Shown: in pieces, positions 7,393 through 16,251 of the stretch
Layout: every line of letters starts with the position of its first letter
Numbering within the stretch: position 1 is the first letter of the stretch
NCBI RefSeq assembly: GCF_914484835.1
Contig: NZ_CAJZAR010000101.1
Span: 62,001 to 126,000, forward strand
DNA: 64,000 bases
Source of the DNA: Paraburkholderia tropica
GTDB lineage: Bacteria; Pseudomonadota; Gammaproteobacteria; Burkholderiales; Burkholderiaceae
Direction of reading: 5' to 3'
Program-made: the position numbers and the translations under genes
Notes under the pieces: generated by a model
Told to the model about the DNA's origin: nothing
Databases searched by the model: none
The model's input: the letters and a program-made list of their open reading frames with translations, nothing else

Positions 7393-8784
7393 ATGTCGAA
7401 CGTTACCGCCCATTGGCTCAAGCGGCTCGCCGAAAGCGACAAGCCGGTTTATCAGACGATTCCCGATCTCATCGAGGAAGATGTCGCGAGCGGACGCCTG
7501 CGCCCGCGTGATCGTCTGCCTGCACTGCGCGATCTCTCCGACGCGCTGAAGATCAACTACACCACGCTCGCGCGCGGCTATGCGGAAGCGCGCAAGCGTG
7601 GCCTGATCGATTCGCGCGCAGGCAGCGGCTCGTATGTGCGTGGACGCCCGCCTGCCGTGCCGCTGCGTGCGGGCACGGCGCTCGAAATGACGATGAACAT
7701 GCCGCCCGAGCCGCCCGACATGACGGCGCTGCTCGCGGAATCGGCGGCGCAGATTATCGGTGCCGCCGACGCGTGGTCGATGCTGCGCTATCAGGATTTT
7801 GGCGGCACGCAATTCGAGCGCGGCGTGGCGAGTCAATGGCTGCGCCATACCGTGCCTTCGCATCGCGCCGATGCCGTGCTCGTTTGTCCCGGCATTCATA
7901 ACGCGCTGGTGGCGTTGCTGTTGCGGCTCGTGAAGCCCGGCGAAACGATCTGCGTCGATTGTGTGGCGTATCCGGGCCTGAAGGTGATCGCCACCCAGTT
8001 GGGCATGACGCTCGCGCCACTGCCGCGCGACGACGAAGGGCTCGACGCCAACGCCTTCGAAACGCTTTGCAAGACGCGCAAGCCCGGCGTGCTCTATTGC
8101 AATCCCACGCTACAGAATCCCACCACGCGCACGCTCTCGCAGAACCGCCGCGAGCATATCGCCGATATCGCCTTGCGCTACAACGTGCCGATCATCGAGG
8201 ACGACGCCTACGGCATGCTCTGCGAGACGCCGCCTGTCGCACTCGCGACGCTCGCGCCCGAACTCACTTACTACGTGACCGGGATGTCGAAGTGTTTCGG
8301 CGCGGGTTTGCGCGTGGCCTACGTGGTCGCGCCCAGTTCACGCCATGCGGAACGGCTCTCGGGCGCGCTGCGCGCGACCACCGTGATGGCGAGTCCTTAT
8401 ATGTCGCATCTGGCGGCGCGATGGATCGAGAACGGCATCGCCGAGCAAATGCTCACGGCCATTCGCGACGAATGCGCGGTCCGCCAGCATATTGCCGCGC
8501 AGGTGTTCGCCTCGCGCGAGATCGAGACCTCGAAGCATTGTTTTCATCTCTGGCTCACCGTGCCGCGCGAAACGGGTTGGAGCGCCTCGGAACTCGCCTC
8601 GCATCTGCGCACGAAGCAGATCGGCGTGGTGTCGGGCGCGGCCTTCAGCACCGACGGCAATCCACCCAATGCCGTGCGTATCTGTCTGGGCGGTCCCGGC
8701 GATGCGCTCGCGATGGAAGAATCGCTGCATCTCGTGGCCGATATGCTCGATCATCCCGATCATCTGCATTCGCCGATGCTGTGA
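7393..8784 (+). CDS. MocR-type transcriptional regulator (GntR HTH plus aminotransferase-like domain)
   Basis: A 463-residue fusion regulator. Residues about 10-80 form a GntR winged helix (LRPRDRLPALRDLSDALKIN, then YVRGR). The rest is a fold-type I PLP aminotransferase domain with NPTTRT, IIEDDAYG and the PLP lysine in TGMSKCFGAGLRVAYV. MocR proteins sense PLP or amino acids and control nearby metabolic genes, usually divergent ones. This gene diverges from Nit1C across a 378-bp region holding a sigma-54-like promoter and a palindrome. It ends 36 bp before the converging DUF934 gene. Confidence 0.93.
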   Translation: MSNVTAHWLKRLAESDKPVYQTIPDLIEEDVASGRLRPRDRLPALRDLSDALKINYTTLARGYAEARKRGLIDSRAGSGSYVRGRPPAVPLRAGTALEMTMNMPPEPPDMTALLAESAAQIIGAADAWSMLRYQDFGGTQFERGVASQWLRHTVPSHRADAVLVCPGIHNALVALLLRLVKPGETICVDCVAYPGLKVIATQLGMTLAPLPRDDEGLDANAFETLCKTRKPGVLYCNPTLQNPTTRTLSQNRREHIADIALRYNVPIIEDDAYGMLCETPPVALATLAPELTYYVTGMSKCFGAGLRVAYVVAPSSRHAERLSGALRATTVMASPYMSHLAARWIENGIAEQMLTAIRDECAVRQHIAAQVFASREIETSKHCFHLWLTVPRETGWSASELASHLRTKQIGVVSGAAFSTDGNPPNAVRICLGGPGDALAMEESLHLVADMLDHPDHLHSPML

Positions 8785-8820
8785 GCGAAGCACCGGCGAG
8801 TGGCCAATTCAAGCGTCGCG

Positions 8821-9225
8821 TTATTCGCGCACGACCGATTGAAACGGCGCATCGCCCGTGACGTCGCCCTGATAAAAACCGGCGAATCGCATCAGTTGTG
8901 CGCGCGCCTCGTCGAGCGAAGCGCCGTCTTGCAGCACGGCGCTCGAAAATCCCGTGCGCGCGATCTGGAGTACCTGATCCGGCAACACGTCGCCGCAAGC
9001 ACGCAGATCGCCTTTAAAGCCGAGACGTCGGCGGATCAGATACGCCTGGCTGAATGCTCGTCCGTCGGTGAATTGCGGAAAATCCAGTTCGACGCGCTGC
9101 GCGGCGAGAATCGATTCGGCATGCTCGAAGGGATCGGCGTCGTTCGGCAACGTCACGACCCCATCGCACCGTTCTGCATCATGCTCAGCGCGATCGAGCA
9201 GTTTGAGTTCGAGATGGGACTTCAT
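8821..9225 (-). CDS. DUF934 protein, sulfite/nitrite reductase partner
   Basis: A 134-residue protein with the DUF934 features FPQFTDGRAFSQAYLIRRR and GFKGDLRACGDVLPDQV. In proteobacteria DUF934 genes almost always follow a CysI/NirA-type reductase; the role is probably electron transfer or siroheme-reductase support but is unproven. The start at 9225 overlaps the reductase stop by 4 bp (ATGA). It is the distal gene of a two-gene operon and converges with the MocR gene. Confidence 0.92.
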   Translation of the reverse strand: MKSHLELKLLDRAEHDAERCDGVVTLPNDADPFEHAESILAAQRVELDFPQFTDGRAFSQAYLIRRRLGFKGDLRACGDVLPDQVLQIARTGFSSAVLQDGASLDEARAQLMRFAGFYQGDVTGDAPFQSVVRE

Positions 9226-11012
9226 GCGAAACTCCGCTGCTGCGTTCGCGCTTCGTTCGCGGCTGCCTTGAAGGGTTCCAGTCCGACACGCCGCACGGTA
9301 TCGACGAACTTCTCCGCACCGACACCCTCGATCGGCAAGCGTGTTTGTCGATAGACGCGCAGTATCGCCTCGATCGCCTCCGGTACCTCGCTCGCGGAAA
9401 ACGACGGCCCGATCACCTTGCCCGCTTGCGCTACACCGCTCGCGAGCGTGCCGTCCGAGCCGCCCAGCGTGATCTGATACCACTCCGCGCCGTCCTTATC
9501 CACGCCGAGAATGCCGATGTGTCCGCTGTGATGATGCCCGCACGAATTGATGCAGCCGCTGATGTGCAAATCCACTTCGCCGATATCTTCCAGTTCGTCG
9601 AGATCCTGATAGCGTTCCATGATCGCGTCCGCGATGGGCAGCGAGCGCGCATTCGCCAGCGCGCAAAAGTCGCCGCCGGGACAAGCGATCATGTTCGTCA
9701 GCAGATCGACATTCGCGCTCGCGAGACCGGCTTGCGACGCCGCTTCCCACAACGCCAGCAAATCGTCTTCGTGAACCCACGGCAGCACGATGTTCTGCGT
9801 ATGCGTCACACGCGCCTCGCCAGCGGAAAAGCGGTCGACGAGATCGGCGACGCGTTCGAGTTGCTCCGCCGAGGCGTCGCCCGGTGCCTGATTCAGGCGC
9901 TTGAACGACAGCGTGACGATCCGCAAGGACGGCACCTTGTGCGCAGCGACATTGCGTTCGAGCCAGCGAGCGTAACGCGGCGTTGCAGCAGCCGCAGCAC
10001 GCGAATGCGCGGCGGCCTCGGGCGATGAAGCACGCTGCGCGAGCGCGGCCGGCGGCTCGAAGCAGGCACGCACGCGTTCGAGTTCGCCAGGCGGGATCGT
10101 ATGCGGGCCGCCGTCGCGCTCCACGATCTGCCGGAACTCCTCTTCGACTTCGTCGATGTAGCGCTGCCCTTCGGCCTTGACGAGCATCTTGATGCGCGCC
10201 TTGTATTTATTGTCCCGTCTGCCGTACTGGTTGTAGACGCGCACGATCGCCTCGATGTAATTCATGATCTGATTCCACGGCAAGAACGGTCGAATCACGG
10301 TGCCGATCATCGGCGTGCGCCCCATGCCGCCGCCCACCCGCACACGAAATCCCAGTTCGCCTGCGGCGTCGCGCACGAGTTCCAGGCCCACGTCGTGCCA
10401 GGCTGTCGCGGCGCGGTCGTCATGCGCGCCAGTGATCGCGATCTTGAACTTGCGCGGCAGAAACGCGAACTCGGGATGCAGCGTCGTCCATTGACGCATG
10501 ATCTCCGCAAAGGGACGCGGGTCCTCGATCTCGTCCGGCGCCACGCCCGCCCGCTCGTCGCAGGAGATGTTTCGAATGCAGTTTCCGCTCGTCTGAATGC
10601 CGTGCATATCCACAGTCGCGAGCAGATCCATGACATCCGCCGCCTTCGCGAGCGGAATCCAGTTGAACTGCACGTTGGTCCGTGTCGTAAAGTGCGCGCA
10701 GTGCGTCGGCAGACGCGTCGTGCCGAGCTGCCCCTGGGCGGCCAATGCGGCCGCATAGACGTCGGCGTGGGGATCGTCGTACTCGCGAGCGACGCGCGCG
10801 AGTACGCGCAACTGCGCACTCGACAGTTCGCCATACGGTACGGCCACGCGCAGCATGGGCGCATGCCGCTGCACGTACCAGCCGTTCTGCAGACGCAGCG
10901 GACGGAAGGCCTCTTCGCCTAGCCGTCCATCGCTCCAGCGTTCCAGTTGATCTCTGAACTGCCCGGCTCGTTGCCGAAGAAAGGCACGGTCGAATTCTGT
11001 GTAGCGGTACAT
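9222..11012 (-). CDS. cysI: Sulfite/nitrite reductase, siroheme hemoprotein
   Basis: A 596-residue ferredoxin-type sulfite/nitrite reductase. The [4Fe-4S]-siroheme ligands are C444, C450, C487 and C491 (CPGGDFC and CINSC). The N-terminal parachute domain contains LRLQNGWYVQRHAPMLRVAVPYG. The start at 11012 (MYRYTEFDRAF) matches the family's usual beginning; no strong ribosome site is seen. Only DUF934 accompanies it: cysH, cysD, cysN and siroheme synthase are absent here, so this is probably a second, accessory copy. Sulfite versus nitrite cannot be settled from sequence. A strong terminator hairpin lies in its leader, about 135 bp upstream. Confidence 0.88.
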   Translation of the reverse strand: MYRYTEFDRAFLRQRAGQFRDQLERWSDGRLGEEAFRPLRLQNGWYVQRHAPMLRVAVPYGELSSAQLRVLARVAREYDDPHADVYAAALAAQGQLGTTRLPTHCAHFTTRTNVQFNWIPLAKAADVMDLLATVDMHGIQTSGNCIRNISCDERAGVAPDEIEDPRPFAEIMRQWTTLHPEFAFLPRKFKIAITGAHDDRAATAWHDVGLELVRDAAGELGFRVRVGGGMGRTPMIGTVIRPFLPWNQIMNYIEAIVRVYNQYGRRDNKYKARIKMLVKAEGQRYIDEVEEEFRQIVERDGGPHTIPPGELERVRACFEPPAALAQRASSPEAAAHSRAAAAATPRYARWLERNVAAHKVPSLRIVTLSFKRLNQAPGDASAEQLERVADLVDRFSAGEARVTHTQNIVLPWVHEDDLLALWEAASQAGLASANVDLLTNMIACPGGDFCALANARSLPIADAIMERYQDLDELEDIGEVDLHISGCINSCGHHHSGHIGILGVDKDGAEWYQITLGGSDGTLASGVAQAGKVIGPSFSASEVPEAIEAILRVYRQTRLPIEGVGAEKFVDTVRRVGLEPFKAAANEARTQQRSFA

Positions 11013-11144
11013 GTCACGCGCGTCGAACCAAAATGGAGCCCAGAAATTACGCCGATTCGCCACGCAATGACAGTAGCAGTTGGCGACGAAATGAGCGCAG
11101 CAGATTCGTGGCGGTTCGCCGCGCACGACATGCCGCGCCCATAG

Positions 11145-11175
11145 AAAAAGCCCCCGGACATTGCTGTCCAGGGGC
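11145..11175 (-). terminator. Rho-independent terminator in the cysI leader
   Basis: On the minus strand a hairpin with arms GCCCCTGGACA and TGTCCGGGGGC (one mismatch, 4-base loop) is followed by TTTTT. It points toward cysI and sits 134 bp before its start. Either it ends an upstream minus-strand transcript or it is an attenuator in the cysI leader. The upstream 130 bases also contain a CAGAG/CTCTG hairpin on this strand. No known riboswitch class was recognised. Confidence 0.7.
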
Positions 11176-11342
11176 CAGGCGTTCGCCGCGCTACAGGCAA
11201 AACAGAGCCGCGAACTCTGCGGGTTTAGGTGATGAACCGGGCACTCGCGCAGTAATCCCCGCCCCGCTTGCAGAACAACCTCAATGCGTCGGAGCGCTGA
11301 ACGGCATCATGCGCGCATTCGAGGTCCGCGCACAGAAGCAGT

Positions 11343-11359
11343 CGGCGATAAAATCGCCG
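11343..11359. promoter_or_regulatory. Inverted repeat overlapping a -10-like box, candidate MocR operator
   Basis: Perfect 7-bp arms CGGCGAT and ATCGCCG are separated by AAA. The centre gives GATAAAATC, resembling a -10 element. It lies 41 bp before the MocR start at 11401, so autoregulation is plausible. Confidence 0.45.
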
Positions 11360-11400
11360 TAGCAGATCGATCTCGCCCGCCTTCGCTCACACGGACACCT

Positions 11401-12816
11401 ATGACTCGCTACGAACGCCTCGCGCAAACCATGGCGGCAGAAATACGCTCAGGCAACGTAGCCGTCGGCTCGCGCATGCCCTCGCTGCGCCAGATCATCG
11501 CCCAGCACGGCGTGAGTCAATCGACCGCCGCGCGTGCGTACCATCTGCTCGAACAATGGGGACTCGTGCTGGCCGAAGAACGCTCGGGCTACTTTGTCGC
11601 GCCGCTGCCGAAAGCCAGCAAGGCCGATACGCCCGCCGCACCCGATGAAGCCACCACGGTGGATATCAGCGAACTGGTGTTCTCCGTACTCGATGCGGCC
11701 AGGCGTCCAGGCATCGTGCCGTTGGGATCCGCGTTTCCCTCGCCAACGTTCTTTCCCATGTCCCGTCTCGCCAAGTCGCTCGGTCACGCGGCGCGCAGCG
11801 TCAGTCCGTGGAGCACGGTCGTCGACTTGCCGCCGGGTAACGAGAATCTGCGCCGGCAAATTGCGTTGCGCTACATGCGTATCGGTATCTCGCAGCCCGC
11901 CGACGAGATCGTCGTGACCAATGGCGCACTCGAAGCGCTCAATCTCTGCCTCATGGCGGTGACGCAGCCGGGCGACGTCGTCGCGGTCGAATCGCCAGGG
12001 TTTTATGCCGCGCTTCAAGCAGTTGAGCGTCTGGGCTTGCGTGCGGTCGAGATTCCCGTCGATCCGCATACCGGTCTCGATCTCGATGCGCTGGCGAGCG
12101 CGCTGCGCAAGCATCCGATACGCGCCTGCTGGTTCATGACCAACTTCCACAACCCGACTGGCGTCACGCTTAGTGATGCCAGGAAAAAGGCGCTGGTCGA
12201 ACTGCTCGCCCAACACGAGGTGCCGCTCATCGAAGACGATGTCTACGGCGAGCTGCACTTTTCCCCGAACTACCCCACGCCCGCGATGGCGTTCGATCGC
12301 AACGGCCTCGTGATGCATTGCAGTTCCTTTTCGAAAACGCTTGCGCCGGGCTACCGAATCGGTTGGGTAAGCGCAGGCCGCTTCGCGGAGCGCGTGCAAC
12401 GACTCAAGCTGATGACCACGCTTTCCGCAAGCATTCCTGTGCAGGCCGGCATTGCCGATTATCTGGAACATGGCGGTTACGAGCGTCATCTGAAGAAAAT
12501 GCGTCTCGCGCTGCGCGAGCAGCGCGACGCCATGTCCGCCGCCATCCGCCGGTGGCTGCCTGACGATACGCAATGGACCATGCCGGAGGGCGGCTATTTT
12601 CTCTGGTTGCGCTTCGAGGAAGCGATCGACGCAATGGAATTGCATCGACGTGCGATCAGCCGCGGGATCAGTGTCGCGCCCGGCCCGATTTTTTCGGCGA
12701 CGTCCGCATTCGCGCATTGCATTCGTTTGAATTTCGGCCACCCGTGGTCGCCGCGCATCGACACTGCCATTCGCACGCTTGGGGAAGTGCTCGCTGAAAC
12801 GGCAAAGGGTGTTTGA
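11401..12816 (+). CDS. MocR-type/PLP-dependent transcriptional regulator
   Basis: A 471-residue protein. The N-terminal GntR helix-turn-helix contains NVAVGSRMPSLRQIIAQHGV and YFVAP. The aminotransferase-like domain has DLPPGNENLRRQIALRYM, NFHNPTGVTLSD, LIEDDVYGEL and the PLP lysine in CSSFSKTLAPGYRIGW. The ATG at 11401 gives the normal family start. An upstream in-frame extension is probably untranslated. It precedes the amidase gene by 98 bp on the same strand and may regulate it, or the creatininase operon beyond. Confidence 0.92.
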   Translation: MTRYERLAQTMAAEIRSGNVAVGSRMPSLRQIIAQHGVSQSTAARAYHLLEQWGLVLAEERSGYFVAPLPKASKADTPAAPDEATTVDISELVFSVLDAARRPGIVPLGSAFPSPTFFPMSRLAKSLGHAARSVSPWSTVVDLPPGNENLRRQIALRYMRIGISQPADEIVVTNGALEALNLCLMAVTQPGDVVAVESPGFYAALQAVERLGLRAVEIPVDPHTGLDLDALASALRKHPIRACWFMTNFHNPTGVTLSDARKKALVELLAQHEVPLIEDDVYGELHFSPNYPTPAMAFDRNGLVMHCSSFSKTLAPGYRIGWVSAGRFAERVQRLKLMTTLSASIPVQAGIADYLEHGGYERHLKKMRLALREQRDAMSAAIRRWLPDDTQWTMPEGGYFLWLRFEEAIDAMELHRRAISRGISVAPGPIFSATSAFAHCIRLNFGHPWSPRIDTAIRTLGEVLAETAKGV

Positions 12817-12914
12817 AGCGGGTGGCATCGACGCGCCCTTTTGCAATTCAGTGCCTCGGTGATCACGCAATATTGTCGACCTACACTGGCAGTTCGATCG
12901 TTACGTCCACCACC

Positions 12915-13607
12915 ATGAAGATCACCGCCCAGCCCTACGACTTTCCAATCTCCGCCGCACTGTCGGTCGCGTCGACCGCGCTCGTCATCATCGACATGCA
13001 ACGGGACTTTTGCGATCCGCGTGGCTACATGGGCGCGCGCGGCGCCGATGTCGGACCTGCCCGCGCGATCGTGCCGCGCATTCAGCGCGTGCGTGAACGC
13101 GCGGCCGCGCTCGGCATGAAGATCGTGCACACGCGCGAAGGACATCGGCCCGACCTCTCCGATCTTCCGGAAAGCAAGCGCCTGAAGACCGCGAACGCGG
13201 GCGCGGAAATCGGCAGCCGAGGCCCGCTCGGCAGGCTGCTGGTGCGTGGCGAAACAGGCTGGCAGATCATCGACGAACTCCAGCCGCGTGAAACCGAATT
13301 GGTGGTCGACAAGCCCGGCACCGGTGCCTTTCACGCCACGGACCTGCATCACGTGCTCACGGTCTCCGGCATATCGAGGCTGATCCTGACCGGCGTGACG
13401 ACCGGCGTTTGCGTGACCAGCACGGCGCGCGAAGCGAGCGATCGCGGCTATGAGGTGCTCGTGCTCGAAGACTGCTGCGCCGAGCCATGCGCGAGCGATC
13501 ACGCCGACGCGATTCGCTTGCTGCGTATCGAGGGCGGGTATCTCGCTGCCACCGCGCATTCGGACGACCTGCTTGCCGCACTGGAAGCGATTGCGCCGCG
13601 CGCCTGA
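12915..13607 (+). CDS. Isochorismatase-like cysteine hydrolase, biuret/guanylurea hydrolase-like
   Basis: A 230-residue isochorismatase-like amidase with the Asp-Lys-Cys triad D27 (IIDMQRDF), K133 (VVDKPGTGAF) and C166 (TTGVCVTST). The segment HTREGHRPDLSDLPESKR, plus GETGWQIIDEL and the ATDLHHVL region, closely resembles biuret hydrolase (BiuH), and guanylurea hydrolase belongs to the same family. It therefore probably removes an amide nitrogen from a biuret-, guanylurea- or ureide-type compound. It converges with the riboswitch-controlled ABC/creatininase operon 32 bp away, which strengthens a link to guanidino compounds. N-carbamoylsarcosine amidase or a ureidoacrylate-type enzyme remains possible. 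Confidence 0.82.
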   Translation: MKITAQPYDFPISAALSVASTALVIIDMQRDFCDPRGYMGARGADVGPARAIVPRIQRVRERAAALGMKIVHTREGHRPDLSDLPESKRLKTANAGAEIGSRGPLGRLLVRGETGWQIIDELQPRETELVVDKPGTGAFHATDLHHVLTVSGISRLILTGVTTGVCVTSTAREASDRGYEVLVLEDCCAEPCASDHADAIRLLRIEGGYLAATAHSDDLLAALEAIAPRA

Positions 13608-13639
13608 GCGTGCGGCGCACCGATGCGCCACTGCGCGGC

Positions 13640-14482
13640 TCAGGCCGCCGTGCGTGTCAGTTGCTCAAGCATTTCGAGGTCGGTTTTCATGCCCGAGGTC
13701 TCGCGGATGCGCGCCAGGATCTCGCGTTTGAGCGCATTGAATTCCGGGGAGAGCTTCATCTCCGGATTGCGCACGGCGGGCAACGGTACGGGATAGATCG
13801 TGTCGATGCGCCCGGGCCGCGGCGCCATCAGCACGACGCGGTGGCCGAGATAGATGGCCTCTTCCACGTCGTGCGTGACGAACACGATGGTGGACTTCTC
13901 CAGTCCGTGTACGTGGAGAATCAGATCGTGCATGACCTCACGGGTCTGCGCATCGAGCGCGCCGAACGGCTCGTCCATCAACAGGATGGACGGCTTGCCC
14001 TGCAGCGCGCGCGCGATTGCCACGCGCTGCTGCATGCCGCCCGAGAGCTGGTTGGGAAACGCGTCGGCCACGTGCGAGAGCCCCATCAGACGCAGCAGCG
14101 CATCCGCGCGGCCGCTCGCCACTTCCACGGCGCTCGAAGTCAGGTTCCGCCGATTGGTCTTGAGACGCCGCGAAAACTGGATATTCTGCCGAACCGTTAG
14201 CCACGGGTACAGGCTGTAGTGCTGGAACACCATCGCACGATCCACGCCGGGGCCTTCAATGGCTTGTCCGTCGACGCGAACCGCGCCTTCGTCGACAGTT
14301 TCGAGCCCGCCGAGAATGCGCAGCAAGGTGGATTTGCCGCAACCCGATGCCCCCACCAGCGTGACGAACTCGTTCTCCTGCACGTTGAGTTCGATGCCGG
14401 CAAGCGCACGCACCTGTTCGCTGCCGCGCCCAAAGTACTTCGATACGTGTTCGATCGAGACTTTCGAGGAAGAATTGATCAT
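13640..14482 (-). CDS. NitT/TauT family ABC transporter ATPase
   Basis: A 280-residue ATP-binding subunit. Motifs: Walker A GASGCGKST, Q-loop MVFQHYSLYPW, signature LSGGMQQRVAIARAL, Walker B ILLMDEPFGALD, and H-loop FVTHDVEEA. The start at 14482 overlaps the permease stop by 4 bp (ATGA). It is the last gene of the operon headed by the substrate-binding protein. The importer belongs to the SsuB/TauB/NrtD group, which takes up sulfonates, nitrate, cyanate, thiamine precursors or urea-like compounds. The substrate is inferred from the riboswitch and creatininase to be a guanidino or ureido compound. Confidence 0.94.
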   Translation of the reverse strand: MINSSSKVSIEHVSKYFGRGSEQVRALAGIELNVQENEFVTLVGASGCGKSTLLRILGGLETVDEGAVRVDGQAIEGPGVDRAMVFQHYSLYPWLTVRQNIQFSRRLKTNRRNLTSSAVEVASGRADALLRLMGLSHVADAFPNQLSGGMQQRVAIARALQGKPSILLMDEPFGALDAQTREVMHDLILHVHGLEKSTIVFVTHDVEEAIYLGHRVVLMAPRPGRIDTIYPVPLPAVRNPEMKLSPEFNALKREILARIRETSGMKTDLEMLEQLTRTAA

Positions 14483-15336
14483 CGCTTGGCCATCCATTTT
14501 CCAAAACAAAGCCGGTGAACGAGCCGGAATAACTGATCGATCAGGAGTCCGATAAGCCCGATCAGCAGAATGCCGCCAAATATCCGGTCGGTTTGCAAAT
14601 AGCGTTGCGCCTTCAGGATCGCATAGCCGAGCCCTGAGTTGGCCGCCACGAGTTCAGCGACCACGAGATAGGTCCAGGCCCATCCCATCGTGATGCGCAA
14701 CGTGTCCAGGATGGCCGGACGCGACGACGGAAAGATCACGAGGCGTATCATCTCCTCGCGCGTCGCGCCCATGGTTTGCGCGGCTTCGATCTGCGTGATC
14801 GGCACCGCGCGCACATTCTCGGCGATCATCAGCACCATCTGGAAGAACGTGCCGATAAAGATAATCGCGACCTTCGATCCTTCGTCAATGCCGATCCACA
14901 GCATCACGAGCGGGATGAACGCCACAGCGGGCATGTAGCGGATAAAGTCGGTCAGCGGCTCAAGCAATGCCTGTACCGGGCGAAACGTGCCGATCAACAG
15001 GCCGAGCGGCAGCGCGAACACGACCGAAAGCGCCCAGCCGCCCACCACGCGCAAGACGCTGATGGAGATATCGTCGGCGAGACCGTCGTCGGTCCACCAG
15101 CTCACGATCCGATGCACGACGGCGCCAGGCCCTGGCATGAATGTCGGATCGACGAGCCCGGAGACGGACAAGGCCCACCACGCGAGAATCGGCACGATCA
15201 GACCCGTCAAGGCGAATCCGATATAGACGCGGCGGCTGATCTCGCCGCGCACGGCCCACAGTGGCGCAGAGCGGATTTTTGTCGCAGCGGGCGGGACCCG
15301 CATTTCGCGAGCTGTCGCGTGTTCAGTCGTCGACAT
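14479..15336 (-). CDS. NitT/TauT family ABC transporter permease
   Basis: A 285-residue inner-membrane permease with about six hydrophobic segments. The EAA loop is seen as IEAAQTMGATREEMIRLVIFPSS. The TauC/SsuC-type SVLRVVGGWALSVVFALPLGLLIG segment lies in the first half. The start at 15336 has AAGGAG five bases upstream and overlaps the end of the preceding uncharacterised gene by 14 bp. It pairs with the adjacent ATPase and the periplasmic protein at the operon start. Confidence 0.94.
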   Translation of the reverse strand: MSTTEHATAREMRVPPAATKIRSAPLWAVRGEISRRVYIGFALTGLIVPILAWWALSVSGLVDPTFMPGPGAVVHRIVSWWTDDGLADDISISVLRVVGGWALSVVFALPLGLLIGTFRPVQALLEPLTDFIRYMPAVAFIPLVMLWIGIDEGSKVAIIFIGTFFQMVLMIAENVRAVPITQIEAAQTMGATREEMIRLVIFPSSRPAILDTLRITMGWAWTYLVVAELVAANSGLGYAILKAQRYLQTDRIFGGILLIGLIGLLIDQLFRLVHRLCFGKWMAKR

Positions 15337-16228
15337 GATGGCTCCTTGAGTCATGGGTTCCGGCAAGTTCGGCAGTGTCGGCTTCCTGGTCGAGCCCAAA
15401 GGGCAAACTGCACCCCTCACGCCAGGGGTGAGTCGACAGTGCAATGACAGGCTTCACGCCAGGGGATGCCGCGACATGCCCGAGCGATATTTCAAAATCG
15501 AGCAGCGCGCGGGCCTGTTCGAGCGAGACAGCGGGGTCGGCGACGACCTGCGCCAGCGTGCGTCCGCGATGTTGCGCGAGCCATGCCGTCGCCGTCGAAG
15601 AACGCGCACGTGCAAACATGAAGAGGCCGCCGGCGCGCGCCAGAAAGCACATCGGCTCGTCATCGTCGGCGTGCTCACGGGGCGATTCGCCCGGTGCATC
15701 GGCAGGCAACATCGCCGCGCGCGGCAGGCGCGCCGCCCACGTCGGGCCTGCGGATTCCGGCTCGCGTTCCCAGCGCTCGTGATAGACGGCGTCCACGCCG
15801 TCTTCGAGCAGCACGTCGGGCGACTCGAAGCACATCGTGCCGATATCGCGCGTATCGGCCGGCGGGTTGAAGTCGATTTGCCGATGCCATGTGCAAACCT
15901 CGGGCACGCCCGGCGCGATCGCGGTGAAGCCCGCGAAGCCCTGCTGTCGCGCGAGTTCGACCAGCATGTCGCGCGGCAACGCATCGAGTCCGCGCACGCC
16001 GTCGAAACCGGCGCGGTCCGCACGCACGCGCAGGTCCACGTGGACACGCGCCGTTTGCAACCAGAACACGCGCGTTGTGCGGTCTTCGTGCCCGGCTTCA
16101 TCGCGCAACAACGTGCGCCGCCACACGCCACGGTAGCGCTGCGGAACACGATCGGCGGCGGCGGCCCGGTCGAGCCACGCGCTTGTCTCGACAACGGCTG
16201 CGTCCGTCTGATTCATCAGAGCAGTCAT
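15323..16228 (-). CDS. Uncharacterised protein, possibly HRI1/lipocalin-like
   Basis: A 301-residue soluble protein with no signal peptide or membrane segments. The opening VPQRYRGVWRRTLLRD, followed by TTRVFWLQTARVHVDLRVRADR, resembles the barrel-like HRI1-type family seen sporadically in bacteria. I base this on pattern memory only. A CTWHRQIDFNPP segment and FESPDVLLEDGVDAVYHERWE follow. It lies between the creatininase (23 bp gap) and the permease (14 bp overlap), so it belongs to the same operon. A small-molecule-binding or accessory role is guessed; no catalytic motif is evident. Confidence 0.7.
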   Translation of the reverse strand: MTALMNQTDAAVVETSAWLDRAAAADRVPQRYRGVWRRTLLRDEAGHEDRTTRVFWLQTARVHVDLRVRADRAGFDGVRGLDALPRDMLVELARQQGFAGFTAIAPGVPEVCTWHRQIDFNPPADTRDIGTMCFESPDVLLEDGVDAVYHERWEREPESAGPTWAARLPRAAMLPADAPGESPREHADDDEPMCFLARAGGLFMFARARSSTATAWLAQHRGRTLAQVVADPAVSLEQARALLDFEISLGHVAASPGVKPVIALSTHPWREGCSLPFGLDQEADTAELAGTHDSRSHHVDD

Positions 16229-16251
16229 ATCCGGCTCGCTCCCGTTTCAGG

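Noticed and set aside
11284..11400. An in-frame N-terminal extension of the second MocR regulator.
   Set aside because: The extension is Arg-rich with no HTH similarity, contains the candidate operator, and the ATG at 11401 gives the normal GntR-type start.
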